From contig CM070873.1 of NCBI GenBank assembly GCA_036365515.1, positions 212,149,376-212,213,375 on the forward strand: a DNA stretch of 64,000 nt, given 5' to 3'. Below are positions 40,512-51,699 of this stretch, piece by piece; the first letter of the stretch is position 1; each line of letters begins with the position of its first letter. The notes below the pieces were generated by a model. The model did no database searches, was not told the DNA's origin, and saw nothing but the letters and a program-made list of their open reading frames with translations. The position numbers and the translations under genes were made by a program. Origin of the DNA: Torymus aiolomorphi. Its lineage: Eukaryota; Arthropoda; Insecta; Hymenoptera; Torymidae.

Positions 40512-40935
40512 ATTAGTTTTTTAAAGACGCAAGGTTTAATGGTTGAGGGTTTAAGAGCTGAGGGTTTCCATTTTCACTTTTTAAGGGTTTTAAGGGACAG
40601 TTAATGGTTTGAGGGTTGATGCTTTAAGGGTTCAGAGTTTAATGGTTCATTGTTCAAGGGTTTAAGGGTTCAGGGTTTAAGGGTTGAGGGCTTAAGGGAT
40701 CAGGATCTGAGGGTTTAAGGGTTTAAGAGTTCAGGGTTCAACGGTTAAGAGTTTAAAAGGTTGAGGATTAAAGGCCTATGGGTTCAATGTTTAAGGATTC
40801 TAGAGTTGGGGATTAAAGGATTCAGGGTTAAAAGGTTCAGGATTAAAGGGTTTTAGCGTTGAGGGCTTCAAGGTTTAGGGTTTAAGAGTTGTAAGTTCAA
40901 GGGTTCAGGGTTTAGGGGTTGGTAGGGTCAAAAGC
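40512..40935. repeat. GGGTTTAAGGGTTCA-type minisatellite
   Basis: About 400 bp built from degenerate 7-8-mers such as GGGTTTAA, GGGTTCA and GGGTTGA. It looks like a degenerate telomere-type G-rich repeat, but the exact insect TTAGG array is absent. Confidence 0.85.
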
Positions 40936-41570
40936 TGAATTTTTCGAATTTTTTGATGTAGGGGTGGTTTTCCGTGATTGAAAAAAAAGTAGAGGGAATG
41001 TAGTAAATCTCGTTTCAAATTCGGATTCAGTGCCTCAAAGTATGTATAGCAGTAGATCTGCAGTCATTTTTAGGCAGTTTGTACTAATTTGCCCAATGTT
41101 AAAAGCGGAATATTCCGAATTTTTCAATTTAGGGGTGGTTTTCCACGATTTAAAAAAAAATGAGGGGTGATGGCACAAATCTGCATTTGGATTCGGATTC
41201 AGCGCCTCAAAATGTGTATAGCTTTAGATCTGCAGTAATTTTTAGGCAGTTTTCACAAATTTTCCCAACGTTAAAAGCGGTATATACCGGATTTTTCGAT
41301 TTAGGGGTGGTTTTCCACGATTTAAAAAGAACTGAGGGGTGACGGCACAAATCTGCCTTTGGATTCGGATTCAACGCCTCAAAATGTGTATAGCTTTAGA
41401 TGTGCAGTAATTTTTAGGCAGTTTATAAAAATTTTCCCAACGTTAAAAGCGGAATATCCCGGATTTTTCGATTTAGGAGTGGTTTTACACGATTTAAAAA
41501 AAACTGAGGGGTGATGGCGCAATTCTGGCTTCGGATTCGGATTCAGCGCGTCAAAATGCATAAGAGGGGG
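40936..41570. repeat. ~177-bp tandem repeat, about 3.5 copies
   Basis: Units contain AAAAGCGGAATAT, TTTAGGGGTGGTTTTCCACG, GATTCGGATTCAGCGCCTCAAA and TTTTTAGGCAGTTT, starting near 40930, 41100, 41272 and 41448. Confidence 0.9.
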
Positions 41571-42490
41571 TATGTTAAGTCTCAGTAACAGACCACTTTT
41601 TTTTTGTGTGCCTGTGTTATTTTACAAAACTTCTACAATCCTTTACAAACTTTTGCAAGCAACGAGAAATTCTTTTCCAAAACCTTTACAATCACTTTAC
41701 AGAAACTTTTACAAACGGTAAAAATTTTTTCGGAAACCATAAGAATTATTTTCCAAAACCTATACAATATCCTAAAAAATTATTTACGTTTTATTTTATG
41801 AAAAGGAATTCTACGAATAAATAATAAATTTTTGCTTTCTAAAGTCGAAATAAATTTCTTTACGCGGATACTGAAAGTCAAACCCAAAAAAGTTGTGAAA
41901 TCAATTAAAGTGTAACTTTATACTTAACAAACATTATTTATAATGTACTTTTACTCTTCAAAAGTTGTGAAATCTCTCTAAAAAATTTTTTTACAAAAGT
42001 AAAAACTTATAGGCAAGAATAAGTTTGGTTACTATTCTACATAGTTTTATACTTAACAAACATTATTTACTAAACTCTCCCACCCTCTCTTTCTTCTCCC
42101 TCTCTCTCCGTCTATATGAAAAACTTTAATGAGAGCTTAAATATTTTTTCAAAACAATCAACACGTTCTTTAAAAAACTAATTTTTAGGCACGACCACTA
42201 CTCGGGAGCGCCTTATAATTTCACCAGAGTGAAAATTGTAAGAATTAACATAATGAAAATTTAATGTGTAAAAACCATTTTCTACTCAGAATGAGTGCGT
42301 TTTAAGCGTTTTCTGTGATGTATGTATGTCTGTACGTCCGTATGTACTCCAGTTTCTTGATTATCTCAACGAATTTTCGATAGATCCAAACGAATTTTGG
42401 ACCAGATACTCGTTTAATTATATGTAACTTATGGTTCCCTACCGAACCAATTCTATCAAAAATTACAAAAATGCCAGCCCTACTGAAAAA
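41571..42490. other. Low-complexity stretch inside the transposon
   Basis: Contains ACAAACTTTTACAA/CAAAACCT(T)TACAAT-like short repeats at 41625-41775 and CTCTCTCC at 42085-42115. No gene recognised. Confidence 0.4.
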
Positions 42491-42646
42491 AGTCACGTGA
42501 TAACCACGTGATAACCACGTGATAACCGCGTGATAACCATGTGATATCTACGTGATGACCACGTGATAACTACGTGATAGTCACGTGATATTTTCGAACG
42601 ATTTATCACGCGATTATCACGTAATTATCACGTGATAATCACGTGA
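42491..42646. repeat. Palindromic CACGTG (E-box) cluster
   Basis: ACCACGTGATA-type ~12-bp units are repeated, first as GTCACGTGATAACCACGTG, then as the reverse (TTATCACGTGATAATCACGTGAC). Several units are exact CACGTG; others are CGCGTG, CATGTG or TACGTG. Two more TCACGTGAGAT copies lie at about 42923-42945. Confidence 0.9.
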
Positions 42647-42659
42647 CATACTCAAAATT

Positions 42660-43438
42660 ATAAAATAATTTTTTTTATAAAATGTAAGGCTTGCGCCTAT
42701 ATTGGTATTGCTAAGAACTGCACGTTCTTATACGCTTAATAAATCGTTCTGTTCTTTTAATATTATTGTCTGTTTTAATTTTGGTCACATTTTATAAGTT
42801 GTGTGTGTGGATTTGAGTATTATGGGTTATAGGTTTATGGATTTATAGGTTATGAGTTTAAGGATTATGGGATTATTCAGAGGATATTATCTTACAAGAT
42901 AGCATCAAGCCGTACTGAAAAATCTCACGTGAGATATCACGTGAGATGTTTTAGTAAGGAAGGTCCACAAAGGGACATTTGTAGCCCTATTTTTGAGTTT
43001 AAAAAACGCGAAAATTGTGCTTGTGTTCCAAAAAGATTCTTGAGGAATTAAAGTTTTCATAATTGTTTTAGTTTTTTTGTATAGCTAGAAAATGATGAAT
43101 AACTCAATAACCCAAAATTTTCAAAAACGTTATTTTCAAAAACGAAAATAACTCAATAACCCAAAATTTTCATTATTATTTTAGTTTTTTGTATAGGTAG
43201 AAAATGATAACAATAAATGACAAAATATAGAATTTATGTTAATTATAAAAATATCTTATTTTCTAACAATGCTGATTGTGTTCTATAATTCTTATGGAAG
43301 TTCAGTTTTATATTCCCTTTCTTATTTAAAACTTTTAATAAAATAATGTATTGAGTACCGGAATAATAAACTTTTTTCTCCCATATCGATGTAAACGCAT
43401 ATTCTATCAATACTATTCGTTTCTACACAAATTTCATC
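42660..43438. other. 3' flank of the transposase gene
   Basis: AT-rich. A tandem ~55-bp duplication (AATAACTCAATAACCCAAAATTTTCA) lies at about 43098-43175. No gene. Confidence 0.45.
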
Positions 43439-45958
43439 TTATAATTTGATAATTTGTCTTATCATTTTTGATGATTGATAAGGCCTTGTTTCAATTACTT
43501 GGCAAATAGTTTTTTCACTGTTCGTTTCAAAATTTACTAGAAAGCTATTTAAATTAACAAATTCCTGTTTTTTCAACTGGGCAAAGTAGTTACAAGAACG
43601 TTTATTGATTTTTACAGATGACATGTAGAGACATCCTTCTATTACTATTCTACAAAATACTTTAGCTGTTTTCGATATATTAAATTTTTGGCAAATCGTA
43701 TTATCGACCGGTTTCCCTCTACCAAAATAAGTTATGTTAGTCAATTTAAAAACCTTTTTGGTAATTGGCTCTCCAAGATTCTCACAATATTCCATCGCTA
43801 TTGCAGAATTTTTAGAATAAGTCTTATACTGTAGAAGTTTTGTGAATCTCTGCATATTAATGTACCTAATAATTTGTAATATTACGCCTTTAGCGCAATG
43901 AATGGCTGTTAGAAGTTTGTGGTTTGCACTTTCGAAAGCATAAGCGGCATGTGTCCATAATGGACCCCAGTGATAAATACTTTTAACAAGGTGAAGGAAT
44001 TGGTGGACATTGTATGTCATCGCTGTCAACGAATAAAATTGTTCAACTTTAGACACAAACATATGCAACAAGTGATTTGCCTCATTCAATTCCGAATAAG
44101 ATATATCTCTTCCTAAACATATGTGCAAAGTGGTTACCAATAATAACCAGTGATCCAGCATTGGTTTATTTTTTAAAAATTTATCAAAAATTGGTATACT
44201 ATAGTATAATGCAAAATTTTCGTATTCCTTAGCTTTCCAATTGGCTCTGTCACTAAGGGATCTCGAATATCGACCTAATTGATGTGGTACTTTGATATTT
44301 AGCAAGTAATATTTTATAGTATCTATTTCTTTGTACGTTAAATGTTTTAAAATATATTCCATGAATTGTTGAACAACGCCAGATACATAGCAGTGCATAT
44401 AATCGGGGGTAAAATCATGATATTGAAATGATTTAACTTAAGGAGTGGTGAAGCATATTTTATTCCTAAAACTGGACGTTCATTTTCAGTTAGTTCTGTG
44501 GCATGTCTTATTGTAAAGTCGTGATCCCTTAGCTCTGGAAACGGAACAACAAACGGATACCTCATACTTCCATCGTGATACGTTCCTTCCTGCAAATACC
44601 AATCGCATCCATAATACGCGTTGAACTGGCAAGAACCATTCATGGGTGGACGAGCCATTGTATCCACGCACGCGACTGTAGGAAATAATTTAATAAACCG
44701 TTCTTCTTTGTTAAGTGTACATAGTATACCAACTATAGCAAGATGATTCATCGTATCTACAAATATATCTAAAAAAACAGTCATTTCAGGCTTATTTAAC
44801 CCGAACAACAGCCCTGCTACAATAACACTATTAAGTCTTTCTTGTACTGGCAGTTCATTTATCAGTAAATAAATAGGCCAGATTGAATAAGTCGATGACT
44901 TGAAAACGGGAGCATCGTCAGTATTAAATACGTAGGTAGCATATGAGTGTCTATCATAAGCACTTAATTTATTTACAAAATCCATGTATAATGTGCCATC
45001 ATAAATGGCTTTTAAGTGATCCTGCTCGTGAAGTCTTTCTTTGACCACATAATTATAAAATTGTTCATGAAGTTGAATGTAATCACGTATAGCTTCGGAA
45101 GGATCAATAATTGCAAAAAAGCATTTACTCGAAAGGTTAGATACCTCATTTTCTGCATTGCAGTTGTCACAAATAGTTATTTCATTTAAATTTTCCAATA
45201 TTCCTAAATATTTTGAACATACACTACATGCAGCGTGGAATGTAGTATTTTCGGAAGACCATAATTTATCTATGTTATAACGTGTTTCGGGAAGAATAAT
45301 GTCACCACGTACACGATTTATTAACTTTAGAATATTTGCTGTACCTGTGAAAGATAATTTGTTTGATTCAGAAAATTTCAAACCAATAAGTAACAATTCA
45401 GCTGGACTTCTCTCTACGTTACATGCAACATTCTCAAAAAAAGTTTCATCTTTCATGAAATTGTCAATAGAATTCGATTTTCTTTTTCTTTTTAAGTATT
45501 CTAGAAGCTCTTCATCGCTACTGTACATGTCTTCGTTTATTAAATCTTCCTCTTTATCCTGGATGAAAAATAAATGTTTGTCATTATACTAAAATTTTGT
45601 ATAACCACTTTTATTAAAACAATTAGTATGGTTCTACGAATAATTGATTTAAAACTTTCTCAATATTCAAATTTTGTACTAATCTACTTATTAATGAAGT
45701 AGTATGGTAATAAAATATAAAATCTTTTTTTATTGAGTTTAATTATAATAATGCGATTAAGAAAATAATTTTACATTTTGCAAAGGGTCTTTCAAATATA
45801 AATCAACCATCACCAAACTAATTGACTGAGAGAAAATTTACAATACTTACGCTTTCATCGTTAGAAATATTGGCACCTTCAGATGGTTCTTCGACTAAAT
45901 TATGTTTAACATCGAAAGAATTATGATTATTTGAATCAATTTCTTCATTATCGTTTAA
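43439..45958 (-). pseudogene. Transposase of DUF4218/Transposase_21 type, one frameshift
   Basis: Minus-strand exons: 45958-45851 (36 codons) and from 45558 onward. The first long frame runs to 44347 and contains VFNTDDAPVFKSS, YSIWPIYLLINELP, FNAYYGCDWYLQEG and SMRYP. The conserved frame continues from about 44415 to the stop at 43439 and contains PDYMHC-type start, SGVVQQFMEY, WTHAAYAFESANHKL and GRYSRSLSDR. The two frames overlap between 44347 and 44398 and beyond, so an indel near 44410-44420 separates them. The motifs match the animal transposases with Transposase_21 and DUF4218 domains. Without the indel the enzyme would be nearly complete (about 700 residues). Confidence 0.75.
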
Positions 45959-46744
45959 CTAAAAGATAAAATTCATTATAAATATTAAATAATGAAACTT
46001 TCTTATGCTTTTTATGAGTATCATTTTTTCATACACTACACAATGAGAACGTTTCCTCATTTAATGTTTCTGCATTGCTTGAAAATTGGCTACGGCTTGG
46101 TTGCTCTCCTCTGGCAGTATCTCCTTCTTCCTGTACAGTCTATACAAAGTATTATAATGTTATTTGTTGAGGCTTTTCATAATTAATTTTATATGAAATA
46201 ATATGAAGCATTAAATTAAGTATTTTTTGATTATTTTCTTCGTATTTATCCTGTTGCAAAAATGAAATTGAAATTCATTTAATTTCTTTGTTTGATTTGA
46301 TTTCATTTTATATAAGAATCGATAAAAGTCAATTGAAAACAATCGAGCTCAATATGAAGGATTATTATTTTTGTTTTAGTTTTTAATTTATTTTTTGCAG
46401 TAGGGTAATGATACTACTACTATAATTTGATTTCTAAACGTCGATTGTAACTAAAATTTTGTTACATTTTTTAACATAAAAACTAAATTAAGGAATTTTT
46501 TTCTGCGATTGCGTATGTACACGTATTATACTTTATTTCGCAATCTATAATTTCAATTTTAATCATTAACCAAAGCGCATTTATATTTTTTTCTGGATTT
46601 GGGTAAAAATCAATTTTTTTGTCAATGCTTTTTTTTTATTTTACGTATGAAAAATTCCTCAAATTAAAATTTTTTTTCGAATTTTACATACTCAATTTTT
46701 CATTAATTTTAAATAATATAATGTCCCTCAAATTGACTGATGAA

Positions 46745-47684
46745 ATTACGTCCAGCTATTAAAAATGGTAGTTATTTTACATTTCTTTATGTGAATCAGC
46801 ACGCTCATGTCGTGTTGTATTTTTTGTTATTTGTGTTAATTAAGAATTATTTAACACCCCGATAAGTTTATAAAAATTCTTTGTTATATCAACAATTTAA
46901 TTAACGCATTTATATGCTTTACATTTACATTCAGACAAAATAAGAAATCTTACAATAATTCAAGTAAAATTTACTATATTTTTTAGGAACTCTGGGATAT
47001 CTTCGCTTTGTGACAAATTTTAATACGACTGTAGTAATTGTATAATGGTATCCCTAATCAATATGGTATTTCTATACTAATAATATCCAGGTAAGGGATA
47101 TATGTTAAATGCCGGATTCAGCCAGACTTATCTTTCTTCCCCGTTGCAGCGAACTTCTACTATTATTTATCGCACCTGAAAAAGAGCGCGAAATCCCGAG
47201 AAAGAAAGAACTTTACACAATTTCCGAGCAGATCGAGAATCATACGCGACGCCAAGCACTCACGAATTTGTAATCTAAAACGTACGTGTAGACAGAGAAA
47301 AAGAAGATTATACGACTTTCAGTTAGTCGCTCCTACGCTCAATAATAGTTCAAAATTACTAACACATAGCATTTCTACTATAAAGCAAGGATATCCCACA
47401 TTTCATAAAAAATATTGTAATTCTTACTCGAGTTATATTCAAATTTCCTACAGCGTTTTTTTCAGTGTAAATATTTTTTTTATTATAATGTAAAGTTTTT
47501 GAGGTTAGAAAATTTTAACCAATCCGCGTGGGCCCTGGTAGCTCCGACATCCCCTTAATTCCCAAACCTATTGACGAAAATGTGATTAAAAAGAAATTTT
47601 TTTAACAGAAGCACATGTTACGGGTGAATATCACCCAAGTAATGAAAATAAAGGGAGGACAACTCGAGAAAAAGGGCACGGAGT
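46745..47684. other. Intergenic stretch, no gene recognised
   Basis: AT-rich to 47090, then mixed. Nothing with coding character was found. Confidence 0.35.
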
Positions 47685-47758
47685 GGACTCGGCCGGGAGT
47701 CGAACCCGGGACCTTCCGTTTTCGCGATGGATGCTCTTCCCGCTGAGCTATCGATGCC
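47685..47758 (-). tRNA. tRNA-like sequence, anticodon CGA by position
   Basis: On the minus strand TAGCTCAGCGGG (A box) and GGTTCGACTCC (B box) are good. The D stem GCTC/GAGC and the T stem CCGGG/CCCGG are perfect, and the anticodon stem has one mismatch with loop CGCGAAA. The acceptor stem pairs only partly. CGA would be serine, but the long variable arm of tRNA-Ser is missing. A tRNA-derived SINE or pseudogene is likely. Confidence 0.45.
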
Positions 47759-47865
47759 TATATATGCACGTCTTTCCACGAGTCGTCCTCATATCGCAAC
47801 GTGTAACGCGATTCGCTCCGTCACGTTGTGCATACTAGGCACACGTAACCCGGTCAAAAATATCC

Positions 47866-48142
47866 AGGTAGGAAATCCAGGTGGATTCCAGCTGGATTTT
47901 CTAGCTGGATCAGGTGGATTCGATTTCAGTAGATTTTTTAGCTAGATTCCCACTTTCATTCATGTAAACGTGGATTTCCTACCTAATTTCTAATGAAAAT
48001 GGGTAGGGAATCCACGCAACAAGGATCAAAATGGGAATCTAGCTAAAAAATCTACTGAAACCTACGTAATCCACCTGATCCAGCTAGAAAATCCACCTGG
48101 ATTCCAGTTGGAATCCACCTGGATTTCCTACCTGGATATTTT
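47866..48142. repeat. Palindromic MITE made of ATCCACCTGGATT units
   Basis: AAAAATATCCAGGTAGGAAATCC at the left is the reverse complement of the right end. Both arms contain repeated GGATTCCA/AATCCACCTG and CTAGCTGGAT, with a centre near 48005. Confidence 0.85.
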
Positions 48143-48257
48143 TAACACACAATTTTTGAATGTTTTGTACTTATTAAACGAGCCTAAAGTAATCGCTTAT
48201 AGTCCAGCGACAAAAAAAAATCAAAATCGCCCGCTGTTGGCCAGTCGTCTTGTTTAC

Positions 48258-48590
48258 CTTAAGGGGGTGCCATACTCAATTTTTACCGACCGAGTCGATT
48301 CAGCGGTTTGAAGCTATCAAAAAAGAAAATACATCGAATTATGCAAAATCAAGAGAACATTGCTCTAAGTTTCACAATATTCTACCTTCCTGCCAAATTT
48401 CAAGTCAAAATATCAATTCGTTTTTGCATAAACTTTGAACAAAATTTCGAGGTGGACGGAGCGTGATGTCAAAATTTTGTTCAAAGTTTGCGCAAAAACG
48501 AATTAATATTTTGACTTTCAGAAGGGTATAATATTATGAAACTTAGAGCATTGTTCTCTTGATTTTAAATAATTTGCAAAAAAAAATAGA
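48258..48590. repeat. Foldback repeat starting AAGGGGGTGCCAT
   Basis: TCAAGAGAACATTGCTCTAAGTTTC at about 48350 pairs with its reverse complement at about 48535, and inner arms GCATAAACTTTGAACAAAATTT / AAATTTTGTTCAAAGTTTGCG frame the centre near 48455. The right terminus seems to be lost. Confidence 0.7.
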
Positions 48591-48599
48591 TTATTACCT

Positions 48600-50035
48600 A
48601 TTATCATATGGGTAATGTGTAACATCGCCTGCAATGGCGGCGACACTGTTGGCCTTGCCCGTGTGCGTGTACGCCCAAGCGCATGCGCTGCAGGCTGCAG
48701 CACAGCTGCTCGCGCGTCGTCGAGTTAGGTTATTACGACCCGAGTCGGGCTCGGCGAGCAGAAAGATGCTTCTGCAATGGTCGCCAAGTTGACCAATCGG
48801 AGCGTGGAATTCGTTTGCTCAATTAAGCGCTAAAGCGCATGGAGTTGCAGGAAAGTTGAAATAAAACTCGAACTCGAGAGAATAAACTTTAACTTGAATT
48901 TATTGAATTAATTCAGAACTTTGTTAATTTTGACAACCAATGAACTTTTAGAACCGTGATTCTATACAATGACTATTTAAAGCTTCTGGGCGCAACATGC
49001 ACAATGTGCAGCAGAGTACCAAAAATATTGATAACGACCCAAGCTCTTGCTACTAAGCGTCTCATGTGCTCGGTAGCGACTGACTCTGGCGGCTCGGGGC
49101 TCTTCTTTTATACCCCTAACGCGGACCTCAGGCCGTTGACAAGGATCCTAGGAGTAACGCTATTGGTCGGCAGCTTCAGGTTGGTAGTGGGAGGCAGTAT
49201 AGTGTAGAGGCTGTAGGGCGCCAGGTTGCCTCAGAAGCCTTCCCCCACTCCCGAGTGGGGAGAGTGGCGATGGAGGGGCCCTAGACCAGAAAACAGGGTC
49301 GAGAGCGATGAACAGTGGGTGACGGACCGCCTCCCTCCAGTGGCGTGGGACGCCGCTAGTCTGTGATTGGCTGTTGACGATGGCTCGGGCCGTTAGGTTG
49401 TTACGCCACTGCGCCACAGTTCTGGGAATTGTTTGTCTCTCGAGCCAATTCACTGTTTCTCGGAATTGTTTGTGTTCACGTTGGGTGACCGTTGGCACTA
49501 ATGGATTCTGAGAAGTGTTTATGCATTCCTGGCCTGTCCGTTAATCCTTTCCTTAGCCTAATGGATTCCAAGAAGTGTTTACGCATTCTTGGTTCGACCG
49601 TTGATGCATTCCTGAAACTCTTGATCTTGAAGTGGATTAAGTTTCCTCGAGCCCTTCGCTAATTGATTCTCGGAAGCGTTTACGTCTTTTGTTTGTCCTT
49701 GAATTGTTTCTCGAGCTGCTGGCTGTCCTTGAGAATTTCTGTAACAGAGCTTCTTCATACCTGAGCGAGCTTTTCCCTAATTAATTATTATTAATTATTA
49801 TCATGCGTACTTTCCTAATTATCGTGTAATTATCGTCGTTAATTACCAACTTGTTTACGGATTTGATTAATTCATTATTTTACTGTTAAAACTTTATTGA
49901 ACTTATCAATTAGCGGCAATACATTTATTATTTACTTGGTTTTATATTTAATATTTAAATTTGGAATTATCATTGTAGAATGACCCTAAATATCGTGCTA
50001 TTCGTTCACACGAACGCAGTTCATAACCAGTCTAG
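48600..50035. other. GC-richer stretch, possible LTR-retroelement remnant
   Basis: 48620-49500 is clearly richer in GC than its surroundings and has no convincing frame. A ~60-bp unit AATGGATTC.GAGAAGTGTTTA.GCATTC.TGG occurs twice (about 49498 and 49559). No protein or second LTR was found, so the class is open. Confidence 0.3.
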
Positions 50036-50490
50036 AAACCAGGACCTTTCCCGGTTCACCTAAAGAAACAGGCAGTGCTTTAATCAATGTTGGAGCTCAC
50101 TTAGATTTGTGTGCTTTCTCATTTTGGGATAGATTGAAGTCTGCTCTCATGGCTCTTGGTTTGAAATACGGTGATACTTTGGAAGAAAAATATCGAAGAT
50201 TGTTTAGCACAAAGGGAGAGGCTACACTTGATCCTATTTTATTGGCAAAGAAGAATCAAAGGAAACCAGGCAGGGGTAAGAATGTAGAACAGCAAAAGGA
50301 AGTAGCAAGATTGCTCAAATAGTATCTAATCAGAGAGTAGCCACAAAAGAAAATGTACAGAGGAAGCAAGCTAGAACTGAAGGCGAATGTGGAGATTCTG
50401 ATTCTGCGGCAAGTACAAGTGAATCTAAGGAAAATGATTACAATGAGGTGCCCCGTAATCTTAAGAATTTGTCCCTTGGTTGGGATTCTT
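50036..50490 (+). pseudogene. SF3A3: SF3A3 (splicing factor 3a subunit 3) pseudogene
   Basis: The translation matches the middle of SF3A3/SAP61: GAHLDLCAFSFWD, DRLKSALMALGLKYGDTLEE, RRLFSTKGE, then in a shifted frame ENVQRKQART and later NLKNLSLGWD. In the intact protein a few residues stand between the FSxW and DRLKSAL motifs; they are missing here. The frame changes at about 50315. There is no intron across several motifs, so a processed retrocopy is likely. After LSLGWD the similarity stops. SF3A3 is a core part of the U2 snRNP; this fragment cannot replace it. Confidence 0.8.
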
Positions 50491-51699
50491 TAAAAATTAC
50501 AAAACAAGAAGGACATGATCGCATTGATAATTGGATTACAGAAGTAAAAATGACACAGGATCTTGATGATGGATTATATTACTATAAAGAAAACCTTTGA
50601 GGAGATTACAGAAAAGTAAGTCATTCAAAAATTAATTTATTTATTTATTTCAATCAGAGTCAGTACATATAATTAAGTTCAAGACATACCTCATATGTCT
50701 GAACAAACTTATACCCTATAAAGGTAGATGTAACTGTAGATTTGATGATTATAAATTAAACTGAATCTTGAAATAAATATATTTCTATTCGTAGAGAGTG
50801 CGCTTGACAATAGTGTCTCATTGTCAAGCTAATTTGAAACTTCAACAAAACACTCATTGTACACTACTTGTATTAAACACTTTCACAAACTTATTAAATG
50901 AATGTACTTTATTAAATATGATATACTAAATCTTTACTTTCAAATCTACTTTAGAGTGCAAAAAGTAAAAAACCAATTGAGAAACGCCGTATAAAGAAAT
51001 TAGAAGTCATAGTATTTACTATTATGATGACAGCTGTGTTGCCATTGATGCTAGCAGTCAGTTATGTGTAGAGGTATTATAGTTTATGGTTATGATACCA
51101 ATCCATAGGTAACCGTGTAATAATTTATTCTAAGCAGAATGTTTTAAAACATATTATTATTAATCTAATTCTTTAGTTATTTCTTATTTAATATAATTAT
51201 TTTTCATATTGAATCTAAAAAATTTCTATTATTGTTTTTCTATCCCGGCAAAAGAGACTGTGTTCATAGAAAATTTTTGATTTTCCTTTTTCTTTTCTAC
51301 ACGAGTCAGGGTATTCAAATCTAAAATAATAAATATTATTTACTAAACCAAATTTTTTTTCCCAGTACAGTTCTTCAGTATTGATTGGAAGTTATGAGAC
51401 TATCAATATGAGCATTAACATCACCATCATAAGGCAGGAGAATTATGAGAAAATAGCACCAAATTGGGAACTCCAATTTTGGCAAACTCAACAACGGCGT
51501 CACAGAGGGTAACCTTGAGTGAAGGGCTTCCTGATACGCACATCTTGACAGCTTCATCTTCTTCCAGATTGTCCATGGAACCTGATCTAGTCTGTATTTA
51601 TTTTAATACACTATGACCACTTTGTGGTCTTTTCTTTGAATAATTGTTATTTCAGTAATTTACTGCTTTCAACCATTGCTATAGCTTCATTTTTTTGTT
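50491..51699. other. Intergenic, possible further pseudogene pieces
   Basis: Downstream of the SF3A3 match the frame stays open to 50600 with unrecognised sequence. On the minus strand 51560-51375 holds a protein-like frame, perhaps a decayed exon (KVTLCDAVVEFAKIG in one register). Neither could be identified. Confidence 0.3.

Larger units (their letters stand above)
38737..46744. mobile_element. 8-kb inverted pair of a DUF4218/Transposase_21-like transposon
   Basis: 38737-40363 is the reverse complement of about 45065-46744 at high identity, including introns and coding parts of a transposase gene. The right copy continues inward through the rest of the transposase (to 43439); the left copy jumps at 40363 to a later coding part. 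The right arm has about 60 bp extra near 46510-46575. The family call rests on protein motifs. CACTA-type termini were not seen. Confidence 0.75.

Noticed and set aside
45299..45592. 97-codon plus-strand frame
   Set aside because: Antisense to the transposase N-terminus.
49160..49498. 112-codon minus-strand frame in GC-richer DNA
   Set aside because: Proline/arginine-rich without recognisable motif; the region looks like a non-coding repeat remnant.
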